Shown here in pieces: positions 20,123 to 31,254 of a stretch of DNA of 64,000 bases. A program made the translations under genes and the position numbers. The stretch's first letter is position 1. Each line of letters starts with the position of its first letter. The notes beneath the pieces were generated by a model. It was not told where the DNA came from, searched no databases, and saw only the letters and a program-made list of their open reading frames with translations. The DNA comes from Strobilurus pachycystidiatus (lineage: Eukaryota > Basidiomycota > Agaricomycetes > Agaricales > Physalacriaceae). The DNA lies in assembly GCA_019915135.1 (NCBI GenBank), contig JAHLMK010000011.1, forward strand, positions 186,001 through 250,000, written 5' to 3'.

Positions 20123-23100
20123 TCATTCAACTGCTGTTTCTACAGGACTCTGCTCAACTGGAGGCCGATTTGCCTGGGCTAAACTGTCCACTATACGCGA
20201 CAAGTTTTCGTCCCTCGAGCTGGACTTGCAGTCGTAGTACGCAGGATTAGTCGACACTCGCTGGCTCAAGAACGTGAAGGATAGCACGTCCACCATATCC
20301 TGCTTAGACTGCAAATTACCCTTGTCCGTCTGTTCACGATACCATTGCTGTAGATCGTCCGTCTCAAGCAGACGTGACTCCAGCGGCAGTCCCTCATTGA
20401 TGAAGCGGAGGAGGGTGTCCTTTGCTTCCACCTGACAGAAAAGATGGAAGTTCCCGCCATGTGAATGCCTCACAGCCCGACCTTGCATCCGGACGAGCTG
20501 CACAAGATCGTAATCGCGCAACTGGCGTTCCGTACCTCCAGGCTCCACGTGAAGGTACTGGGTCCCCATCACGACTACCACGCTCGCCCGGACGGGCACG
20601 GTCCAGCATGAATCGTGCGGCACCAAGATGACGCGCACAATCCCTTCCGCGTACAGTTCAGAGATGAGGGCCCGGTCCTCCCTTCTCATCCCTTCATGAT
20701 AGAACCCGATCCCTTTGGAGACGAACTCGAAGAGGGACTGGTCTCGGAAGCGGTGGCGATATTCTTCCAGGTACTCCAGCGATATCCCGGGCTGGAGATA
20801 TCCAGTCTCCACCTCCATCTCCAAGGCGCACTGGGTTGTGAGATCCATTGCCACAGACCGACATTGCGCGCGGGATGCTACGAACACGAGGGCCGAGTCA
20901 CCTCCCATGATCGCAGAGTGTGTGGGTTTCGCCATGGCTTTGAAAAGAGATGCCGACTGGGGGATGTTGAAGGTCTGCACATGTAAAGTGAGGGATTGGC
21001 CGCGGTCTCGTGGTCGGAAACTGTGAAGCGCAAAGGGATCGACGTTGAGCCACGCTGCAAGATCGCCAGGGTCATTCAGTGAATTGGAGACCCCGACAAA
21101 TCTCGTCGAAGGTGTCTGTGTAGCTTGACGCAAAAGGGATAGCGCGAGCTCATATTTTGGATCCAGCTGCTCCAAGTTTTCACACACAACAAGATCAAGG
21201 CCTGTCAAAGCGACTCTGGGGTTCCGTTGACAAAGGGCTTTGAAAAGAACATCGGCAGAGCAGACAACTACTCGTCGCTTCTTCTTGATGAATGTGAAAG
21301 GATTCTCTTTGGCGATGTCAACGGGAACATCTGCTAGAGCTGATCCTATCCGAAGCTGTGCAGCGATCTCAGCGGCTGCATGTCTCTGCGATGCGACAAC
21401 AAGAATGAATGCATCCTGTGGCCGAAGAGCTGTAGTCCTGTAGCATGTTTAGCTAGAACGTCACTATGCATTGTGCGGAAAACTTGCCACACAAGTGCTT
21501 CGACCATCATTGTCTTTCCGCTACCAGTCGGCGCGCAAAGCAGCGAATGAGAGTCTGTATTCAACAGTCCCCAGAAGACTTGCGTTTGAATCGCATTGAA
21601 GTTATGCAACCTATCAGAGAAGATGGCCTGCACCGTTTGGTTACGAAGGGTGTTCGAAGTCAGGAATGGTAGGTCCAGCACGGGAGTGTGACTGCTCGAA
21701 GATGCAGGCATCGTTAAGCCGTCGAACGAGACTTCTATCTCGTTCTCGGCACCCATCCACCTATCAGACACGAAACGGATGGTGACCGAAGGTGGAGGGA
21801 CTCCGTTGGGTATGGATATGACAAAGTCGGCGTCGATAACATCGGTGGTCTGACGGAACAGCAAATGGTACAGCTGTAGGATGTTCAATCCCTCATGGTC
21901 CTCCACCCAGAGCCAGAACGGCTGTGAGCTGCCATGGGTAGCTGCATTCCACGTAAAGGCCTTCGTTATCTTGACAGCAATCTTCAGAACGTCGGATCCC
22001 AGAGGTTTGAGGTCGTAATCGATCCTGACGGTCGGGAATTGTTTCACAGCTGCCAAAAGTGCTTTGCCGTGTATCGCATTGAGATGGGTGAGCTTCCCGA
22101 GCTCCTCTGCATCCAAGCCGGCCAGCTCTGAAGGCGCCCATTCGTCGGCCCACGTCTCCAAGCCATAGATGACATCGGATTTCAGAGAGAACTGTTTCAG
22201 AGGCTGGTCAAATGGCCAGAGACGCTGCTCGATCGCTTTGCTCATTCCCATGAGCACGGCCGTGACGGTTGCCCATTTCCGACTGATGGCTATCTCCAGT
22301 AAAGCCCTGACAATACGTCCACCATTCTGTGCGACGTATGCCATATCGGAGACGAGAGCGAAGTCCTCAACTTGCTGTCGCGAGATGTAGCCTTGGAGTA
22401 GTATGTTCACTTTCCCATGCGAAGTTTCGGTGCCACCCTGATGAAGTATGAGAGATATTCATAGATTAGTGGTGGCGACTACCTTCACATCGCAAGGGAG
22501 AATTTCCTGGAGCATTTTGAGCTCCTCCTCCTCGGAGTCTCTGACCTGAATTTGTTCGAACTAGACACAATTAACGCTGGAGACTGACATGATTCGAGAA
22601 GAAAGTACCTCGGTACTCATGCTAAGCATGGCAAGGACGTCCGCCTCAGACATTCTTGGCCGGAATTCCTTGTTGAAGATTTCAATGGATTTATATTGTA
22701 TGTAGTATTTCGCTGCGATCCGCCCTAGATCGGTGATGGTAAAGGCTCCTGTGCCCTCGTCGAAAAGCATCATGCGTGCGTTGACTAGCGTCCTGGCAGC
22801 CAGCGTGACGAGTTCTTGGCGCTTACCACCCAAGTGAGGATCGTCGACAGTGTTTTCGCGCAAAATACCTGTTACAATGTCAAGAATGCGGGTGGGTGCG
22901 GATATCAAGCAGAGGTGACGGACCGTAGAGGAAGGGATTCTTCTTCATTCGAACAAACAGATACGTGTAGCCTAACCATTGAACACCATCGCGGGTATTT
23001 GCAACAGTACCAAGGGAGACTTCGGCATTCAGAGCGTCAATCATGCCTCCGCGGAACCTAAAGACAGGTCAGGTAGATGCCCGATCACATAACTGAACGC

Positions 23101-26100
23101 GTACTGAGACTCGATGGGTAGCTAAAACGACGCGTTAGACACAACTTTCAAGACATCTATGGTCTTACCTGTGATGTCACAGCGTCCAAATAATGAGCTA
23201 GCTTGTCCTCCGTTGTACAGATGTAGCCTTCTCCGCTTGTCTCAAGACCGGGGCGGCCAGCTCGACCGAAAACCTGCAGTACATCTAACACAGAGAGATC
23301 GACGAATGCTCCTTTGGAGCTGTCGTAAACTTGAGTTCCCTTGATGACAACTGATAAAGTAGTTAGTGATCCCAGGCGAAGTCAGGCGTGGCCTAGGACG
23401 TACCAGCATGGGCCGGTAAGTTGACACCCCAGGCAAGCGTAGCGGTACAACACAGAACCTATACGATATGAGCTTCAGCAAAACCTCTCTCTGAAGCGGC
23501 CCACCTTAATCGCTCGGGCTTCAAACATGCGTTCCATCATGTTCCGATCCGACCTTAACATACCAGCATGATGTATACCAAATCCACTGTCGAACATCTG
23601 CTTCATTTCCTTGTTTCTCGACTGCCCGATGTCCCGACGGAAGAACTGGAATTGCGGATGATCTTGACAGGAGAAGTCATCGATATTCCCTTCCAAATTG
23701 GCCAGTTCCTTGATTCCCAGCGCCGTTTTTACAGTCTCTTTCCGTGAGTGAACAAATACCATGACTTGGTGGCCTTCGGCTACCAGCTGTGATACCTTTT
23801 CAAAGGTAACCTGATCTAGATTCTTCCGCGACTGGGCACTCCCTGGTTTCCCTTTGATGCCCAGGAAATGTTGTTCCAGTGGAACAGGACGGAAGGACGA
23901 GTCGAAGTAGAATAGACCCGTATGACGAGAAACACTGAGAAGTATTCGTCAGAACGTTGTTGCTGAGATAATTGCGCGACAAACCTCAGGAAGTCAGCAA
24001 CATCGATGTAATTTGGTAGGGTGGCGCTCAGTCCAACGATCCTGATGACGGACTGACTAGATTCCACCTAATCATTGATCAGCATCATGAATGTGTTGAA
24101 CACGCAAAGCTGTTACCTGTCGTAACGTCCTGGCCACGATCGTCTCGATGACAGCCCCACGCTCTTCATTGAGTAGGTGGACTTCATCAATAATCAGAAG
24201 CTTCAAGAGCTGAAACGGTACTCTTAGATTGTGGACAAAAGTCGAAAATGATACACCAACAGATGCCAGTTCGCCCTCGCCTGTGGGTTTTCGAGTGACC
24301 ACGTCCCACTTTTCTGGGGTCGTGACTATGATTTGCGTCTGGGCAATTTCTGCCTTCGTAAGTTGCATATCCCCCGTAAGTTCCTTGACTTGGATACCAA
24401 GCCATTTCAGACGCTTCTGGAATTTTCTGACAATTTCGGAGGCGAGAGCCTTCATGGGGGCACTGCGACTACCTTAGAAAGAGCACGTTCATCGGATTGT
24501 ACAACTCACACGTAGATTATCTTGAATGAGTCGCGATGTATACTGGAGCCGATGTTAGAGTCGCCACTTTGGGTTCTATGTTGATCCAAAACGCGAAGAA
24601 TGGTCATCATTGCCACATCCGTCTTTCCTGCACCAGTAGGTGCACAGACCAGCATGTTCTCGTTAGAACCGTAAGCAGTAGGATACACGAGAGATTGTAT
24701 GCGATTCAGAGTCGTGTAGCCCTAACAAAATGTTAAAACATTGATGCAACGGCTAACAAAATATTGACTGACAGGGAATGAACCCTTACCGATGGCGTCC
24801 AGCTCTGAGACCAGAATAGGACGTTCGTGGATACGAGGCGGGACAGCTTTAGCGGGAGGGATTATAACCTCCTCGTACTCCTCATGCATGTGTCTTTCTG
24901 TGCCAACGGGCAGTAGATATTTGGATCCTAGATGAGATAGAACGTTTCCGTGGGCTATGGAGGAAGATGTATACACATGAGGAAGAATCTGTGCTTCTGG
25001 TTGCTATTGCAGAGAACGATCAGACTGATGGGTTGTAGAGATTCGAGGAGAATGTGCTAACCGCTGTGCCAGTGAAGAGGGGGCGAGCGGCATTCTCTCG
25101 AAGTGTATTTTCAATACGCTGACGTGCTGATGACCCGGAAAAGTCGATAGGTTCACTCGCCGAGGACGATGCCTCTGGTCTAAAGGTTTCCAGCTACGGA
25201 TGCCTTGTCAGACGGAACGAGACAAGAATGGGGACCGAGAGTACTTGTTGAATGAGCGACTGACGCTCTTCGATGATCTTGAACACAAGTTCTATGTCCT
25301 CATATCCGACAAGGTCAGCTAGTTGATCGGATATCTCGTCATTTGGTCGGGAGGACGAGAGTAGCGATCGAAGCGCGTCTATAATTGCGAAGCCATTTGG
25401 TTTGCTGGCATGACGCGTTTGATTGGTTCGGGATGCCACGGAACTAGTTCAACGCACGACATGATGGTGGATAACAGTTCTGACTGTCCGTGCTCACTTG
25501 ACGCTCGATACACGTCCAAGACGGAATGATGTTGGGCAGAGTCGGCCGGAATATCGATGACATCGGACTCTGGCATGACACAGAGCTCAGAAAGCAGCTT
25601 TTGTAAAAAGTCAAGTATTGTGCCTACCTTGAGAGTGGACTTGATGACTGAGGAGAAATGAGATTCCGACGAGAACAAGGCAAGGATACGCACCTCAGCC
25701 ACGCCTGTGCAAGATGCTGGCCATTGATGGTGTCATCAGTGGCATTAAGAAGAAGTTGGAGGTGTCCCGGGAGGCCAGACATGTCGGCAGAGGTGGTGGT
25801 AAGAGTTCGAGTCGCTGTCAGTCGCTGCAATGAACGCGTATTTCCTCTTTCGGTTCCGAGGAGACCGGGGTAAGTACCTTGACACAGATCGGTCCGCGTT
25901 CCGTTACCAAAATGCCAGCTACCGTGAACTCCTTCGCGCCACACTAGAAGACGTAATGTGAAACACCCATTGGGCTCACTACTTAGCAGACCGGATCCTG
26001 GAAGACACTCGATTCGAGACGCGTGGTCGCTCAAGCTCAACGCAAATAGAAGGCAGTCAGATGCTGATGGAGGTTCCACTTCCAACTCGGTGCGAAGCTG

Positions 26101-26121
26101 CTGTCGAAGAGAAGTGTGCAA
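20123..26121 (-). CDS. SLH1: Ski2-like tandem RNA helicase Slh1/Rqt2 (ASCC3 family)
   Basis: Helicase of the ribosome-quality-control trigger complex, which splits collided ribosomes (ASCC3 in animals). Two helicase cassettes are visible. The first has [20 protein letters not shown] (Walker A), [49 protein letters not shown] (DEVH box), [20 protein letters not shown] and [10 protein letters not shown], plus [20 protein letters not shown]. The second starts [20 protein letters not shown], but where a DExH box should be it reads [11 protein letters not shown], so motif II is degenerate. Sec63-like segments follow each cassette. The choice of SLH1 over BRR2 rests on the [11 protein letters not shown] and [15 protein letters not shown] stretches. 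The N-terminal coding frame is clear back to 26121, but no in-frame ATG is present there, so the true start (perhaps a tiny upstream exon) is unresolved. Confidence 0.87.
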
Positions 26122-26196
26122 ATTCGCCTTTTCTTATTGCCAATATGGGGTATATCCCCAGATTCCCCCGCACTTCTCCCTTCCCTCATAGCCACC

Positions 26197-28463
26197 ATGT
26201 CGGAGGACAATCACAAGAAAGCCCAGCCTTCAGATTACGATTCCACGCAATTCAATGACGAAGTCGCGTCGTATCCTCAGCGTCTTCGTGGAAGGTCTTT
26301 GACTGCTGCCATCGCTTTCATTAGCGGTACAGGCTTCACGCTATTCGGGTACGATCAAGGTATGTCGCGTCTGTTTACCGGAACACCCGCTACAGTTGCT
26401 CATGCATCGCGATGTCGGATGCAAACAGGTGTCATGTCCGCCCTGCTTACCGCCAGCCAAGTGTGCTTGTCCCTGAATGTAACAACCCTCTACTGACGAT
26501 CGCCCAGTTCGAAAAAGTCTTTCCACAGGTCATCACTGGGGATGGCCAGCCATCCAACCACGCTGACCTGCAAAGTCTTCTAGTCGCCATCTACGTAAGT
26601 TCCGCTGTGTTCTCTTCTAACTATGCTGAAACTGGCAACCTCACCAGGAAATTGGCTGTTTGGTCGGCGACAGGCTGGGCCGACGCCGCACCATCATGGT
26701 CGGCGGTATCATAATGATCGTTGGTGCCATACTCCAAGCATCTTCGTTTTCCTACGCGCAGATGATTGTTGCTCGTATAGTGACAGGTTTGGGGAACGGG
26801 CTCAACGTATGTAGCGCCATGGCGCATACTGCAATCATCTGATAGGATGTGTTCTTAGACTTCTACCGTCCCCGCATATCACGCTGAATGTTCTCCTGCC
26901 GCCAGTCGCGGGAGTCTGATCATGGTCGAGGGATCTCTCATCGCCTTCGGCATCATGTTCTCGCGAGTACTCCTGGCACGCCCATCTTACTGGTCTAAAA
27001 ATGCTTTCCAGATATGTGCGTAGACTCGTCTCAGTGCTCAACAATATTCTGAATGATTTGATCGGTCCTTCAGTGGATAGACTTTGCCTTATTCTGGGAG
27101 AACTCGTCCTCGGTGCAATGGAGGCTCCCAATTGCATTCCAGATAGCGTTTGCCTTGATCATGATATTTGGTATTGGCTTCGTATGTTCACCTATTCATC
27201 GTCAAGTGTTACATTCCAATCGTTCCTTCAGCTCCCTGAATCGCCTCGCTGGCTCATCAAGGCTGGTCGACGCGCCGAAGCTGTGGCGGTCATCTCGGCC
27301 CTGGAAGACAAGCCCGCCAGTGACGCCAGCGTCAAGCAAAGCTTTCACGCCATGAACGATGCCGTGAAGATGGAGGAGGGTAACACCGCCGAAGGTGGCA
27401 AAGCCACCCTCTCTGAGCTGTTCACCGGAGGACGTGGTCAGAACTTAAGGCGAGTCTGCCTTGGCGTTGTAATTCAGTGCTTCCAACAAATCACTGGAAT
27501 AAATCTGATCACATACTACGCCGTGAGTTAACAACTCGCTCGCCACACTGCCCATCTGATCGTCCTCAATAGACCATTCTTTTTGAACGTCTCGGTCTCT
27601 CCGATGTGAAATCCCGTATCCTTGCTGCCTGCAACGGGACTGAATACTTCCTGATTTCCCTACTGGCCATTGTCCTCATCGACCGTATCGGTCGTCGCAA
27701 GCTGATGCTGTTTGGTGCTGTGGGCCAGTGCATAACGATGGTTCTTCTCGCTATCCTCGGAAGCATGAGTAACTCTGCCGCCCAAACCGCCAGTGCTGTT
27801 CTACTGTTTGTATTCAACTCCTTCTTTGCCCTTGGATGGCTGGGAATGACATGGCTCTATGTGAGTTCCTATTGTCAATGTAGATGCCGTTATTGGATTT
27901 TACCTAGCCCGCTGAAATCGTCGGATTGCGTATGCGTGGCCCTGCTAATGCTCTGAGCACGGCCAGTAACTGGATCTTCAACTTTTTGGGTATACGCTTC
28001 TTGACGTTCAATCTACAAGGTGGCTCATATAATCCTTCAGTTGTCATGATTACGGGACCCTCCTTCGAAAATATTGGCTGGGGCACATATATCGGTTAGC
28101 CTTGACGTACAACGGTTCAATTTGACCTCACACACTACATCTCCAGTCTTTGCTGCTCTCAACGCTCTCATCGTTCCGGTCGTGTACCTTTTCTTCCCTG
28201 AAACCTCAGGACGTTCTCTTGAAGGTAAGTCCTGGGTCCAAGTTTGCCAATGAAACGGCCAGCTGATCGGTTCGGTACTAGACATGGACGTCGTGTTTGC
28301 TCTAGCCTACAACGAAGGTGTTTCGCCTGTGGCTGTCTCTCTTCGCAAAGACGTTCCCGCAGCCGGCACCCCAGAAGCTGACATTATTCTGGGAATCAAG
28401 AGCTCGAACTACGTCCGCGAGAATGTTGAAGACAATCGCACGAACGATAAAGCAAAAGTATGA
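26197..28463 (+). CDS. MFS sugar transporter (STP/hexose transporter type)
   Basis: Plasma-membrane proton-coupled or facilitative sugar transporter with 12 membrane helices. The start ATG at 26197 sits in a good context (GCCACC). Spliced exons show the family motifs in order: GFTLFGYDQGVMSALL in helix 1, DRLGRRRTIMVGGIIMIVGA between helices 2 and 3, MIVARIVTGLGNGLNTSTVP, LPESPRWLIKAGR after helix 6, CFQQITGINLITYYATILFE in helix 7, IDRIGRRKLMLFGA, YPAEIVGLRMRGPANALSTA, and FFPETSGRSLEDMD after helix 12. The cytosolic tail is short and polar, ending DNRTNDKAKV. About nine introns. Divergent from SLH1, roughly 75 bp from its first clear coding base. Substrate (glucose, xylose or other) is not determinable here. 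Confidence 0.92.
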
Positions 28464-28574
28464 TATAGTCATGTCTCCAACGCACGATGCACAACATCTC
28501 TAGATGAAGTTCAGTCGTGTACCGTCGTACGCCGCGATGCATAATATTCGTACCCCCCTATTGAAGATTGGCAA

Positions 28575-29951
28575 TCACCGTCTCTTGTATTCGCATGGTT
28601 TGAGCAGGTTGCCTCTTTGCAGGATGCTGGTCCAATCTTCTTCTCTCTTGCTTGCTCGAGCGATCTTCTTGAACTCGAACATCGTGAAATGTGTATTCGA
28701 GTCGTCCTTTCAGAATGGTAAGTGAAGGCAGTATAAGTTCACTGGTCAACTGAACGCACCTTGGAACTCAAGCGGAAACCGATCGCGCTGATAAGCGAGA
28801 CAATTTGCTTCAAATTGGCGAAGCGGCTAGCCACTTCCGCTATCTTGAGCTCGCCGCTGTCAAAAGTGTTAGAGATTATCTATCAAGTCAAGAAGCTTGA
28901 AAGTATACCCTGGTTGTAAGATACGCCACGCCTCCCTTATACAAGTCGGCCAATTCGTGCCCATCAAGCTTAGAGCGCAGATTACGACGTCCACGACCTG
29001 TGCCTCGCCCTCGCCCTTCTCCTCTGGTTCCGATCCAGGTAACGGTAATTTATCGCAGATATCGGCCTCGATGACGAAGGGATTCGTTGAAATGAGATCG
29101 AAAGAGAGGACTACGAGGCCTTTGGGCAGCAAAGTGCGAGCTATTGCAGCATCACCACACCCTAGGTCGGCGATGACTGTCTTTGGAGGATAGGACGAGA
29201 GTGCGGAGATGTATTTCTCCACCGGATTTGTGGGCCATGACTGGACCTGATAACGGAAGCCGTTGTGATACTGTTGAAAACGTTCATGTCAAGATCATTG
29301 GCAAAAAAGCTATCTCACTTCTTCGAAAACTGGAGATTTGTTAAATATTGATCATAAGGTGTCTGGTGGGTGATAAATACCTGTCTGGTCCTCCTGCATC
29401 ATTGTATGTGCCTCAGCACTACTCGTCTTGTACAGCTTCTCGTTGATCATTCTATAAACTCTGACTGTGAACATTGAAGGAAAGAATTATGAAGGCACTG
29501 ACCTGAAGCGTGCGCCGTTCAGGCTGTCCTTCATACTCTTCTGCATTTCGGTGAGACCCAATGAAGGGTTTTGAGGTGACGGGGGCGGCTTTTCATTGCT
29601 GTCCTGTGATTCAGCGGCGTGTTTCGTTTTGGCCTTCTTCTTTGGCGGAGGGTGAGAAATGCTCTCCTTGTCGGTGTGAGCTTTGAGCGGCTTCGGATGA
29701 GAGATAGATTGTTTCTTTGCTTCGTGCGCCTTTTCCTTCCGGCTTGCAGGCTTTGCGGCTGCGTCCTTTGGCTTTCCGCGCTTGTGCTCAGCGCCCGTCT
29801 TTCCCTTTAACTTCTTCACGAGCTTGTCGAAATTGACCTCCGCCCCGGACACCCGCTCTGAATCGTCGGAAAGTCTTTTCCTCTTCCGTGAAGCCTGGTC
29901 CGCTACTGGGTCGGCTGTAACGGACCATCCTGGTACGTCGAAGAGGGGCAT
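28575..29951 (-). CDS. RRP8: 25S rRNA adenine-N1 methyltransferase Rrp8
   Basis: Nucleolar SAM-dependent enzyme that methylates adenine N1 in large-subunit rRNA (A645 in yeast). From ATG 29951, MPLFDVPGWSVTADPV leads to a long Lys-rich, low-complexity N-terminal region (nucleolar targeting, RNA binding). Then come LNGARFRMINEKLYKTSS, QTVYDQYHNGFRYQVQSWP, and the methyltransferase core VIADLGCGDAAIARTL (SAM-binding motif I), SFDLISTNPFVIEADICDKL, VVDVVICALSLMGTNWP and EAWRILQPG. Final exons give LKIAEVASRF and HFTMFEFKKIARASKREEDW, ending CEYKRR at the TGA 28575. This order is specific to Rrp8. It is divergent from the uracil phosphoribosyltransferase gene. Confidence 0.92.
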
Positions 29952-30104
29952 TATTTGTGGTCGTCGAGGAACGAAAACAAAACTGTATAAAGGTGCCGTG
30001 ATTAGATAGTGATTGCCGGGCCTTGGCCACCGCAGCCGCCAGGCGGCCGCTTATCAGACTCGGACTGGTGCAACAACGCTTCTCTCTTTCTCTTTCCCTC
30101 TGCC
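29952..30104. promoter_or_regulatory. 153-bp shared divergent promoter RRP8 / UPRT
   Basis: Separates the start codons of RRP8 (minus) and the uracil phosphoribosyltransferase gene (plus). It includes a CT-rich run (30079-30100) just before the plus-strand start, a common fungal promoter/leader element. Confidence 0.4.
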
Positions 30105-31101
30105 ATGTCCGTCACCAAGCTCGATCATCCCCTCGTCAATGCCCAGCTCTCTAAGCTGAGGCAGACATCAACGAGCGCCAAGGAGTTCCGGGAGGTCAAT
30201 GTCCTGCTACATGACATGCTCCGTATCTGATGCGGATACTACAGGGCATTCACAACATCAGTCTCATTCTTGGTCTCGAGGCCACGAGATCTCTAGAAGA
30301 GGCTACCTTTGAAGGGGTACGTACAAATCACCTATGAAGGCGCGTGTTAACACGATTGAACACCAGCAAACTCCCGTTGGTCCCTTCACGGGCACTACGA
30401 TCAAGCCACGAATCGGACTTACTCCCATCCTCCGTGCTGGACTTGGGATGACCGATGCTCTGGTTTGCCTTCAATTTCTCGTATTCATTGCGTCTGATCA
30501 TCAAGGCAATTAGTTGACATTGTTCCCGTACGTCGGCGGCCACACTCCTTTGTCAATCCATGCTGACTCGACTTAGCGACGCTCCTGTCTATCATCTGGG
30601 TTTGTTTAGAGAAAAGTCTACCTTGCAGCCCGTTGAATGTGCGTATGCAACATGCAACTGAGTACATCGCATAGATCTAACGCGTTACATATCAGACTAC
30701 TCGAAGCTCCCGCCATCCCCTCCGGTGGAAATGGTGTTCCTTCTCGATCCTCTGATTGCTACTGGTGGGACCGCTTCTGCTGCTCTAGCTATGATTGTCG
30801 ATTGGGGTATTCCGAGTAAGTCTTTACTGTATGAAGCCAGCCGATGATCTGAGATTGCGTTTAGTTTCAAATGTCAAGCTTTTATGCGTCTTGGCCTCTT
30901 CCGAAGGTCTCAAGCACGTGAAAGACGAGTTTCCTGACCTTGAGGTCGGTTCAATGATTGATCATATACGATAGGTTTCACTGATAGTCGAAATTGCAGA
31001 TCTGGGCCGCTGGCATTGACGAAACCTTGACTCCTCAAGGACTGATCAGTCCAGGTCTCGGAGATACTGGCGACCGTCTCTTCAATACCCTCCGGTCTTG
31101 A
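30105..31101 (+). CDS. uracil phosphoribosyltransferase, bacterial Upp/Urg2 type
   Basis: Salvage enzyme making UMP from uracil and PRPP. From ATG 30105, MSVTKLDHPLVNAQLSKLRQ then STSAKEFREGIHNISLILGL across the first intron (30199-30249). Next are FTGTTIKPRIGLTPILRAGL, the core GLGMTDALLTLFPDAPVYH, QPVEYYSKLPPSPPVEMVF, and the PRPP-binding loop LLDPLIATGGTASAAL. The end reads IDETLTPQGLISPGLGDTGD and RLFNTLRS. The N-terminal LDHPLVNAQLSKLR and the SPGLGDTGDRLF end match bacterial Upp and fission-yeast Urg2 much better than budding-yeast Fur1. About 218 residues, normal for Upp. At least six consensus introns show it is a settled nuclear gene. Confidence 0.9.
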
Positions 31102-31254
31102 TCTGTTCTGTAACTTACCAAGTAGAATCGATGCTGTATACTTACAGTACTGTGTAACTAGTCGTTCGCCCGGACCACCGGACCGTCCTTCTGTTTATGC
31201 GTGTGTATATTTTGGTGCAATTCATTGTCGAATTCTTTCCACTCTCCTACCGCC

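Noticed and set aside
30105..31101. Recent bacterial horizontal transfer or contamination of the UPRT gene.
   Set aside because: The gene carries at least six consensus fungal introns and sits in normal fungal context; the type also exists as Urg2 in other fungi.
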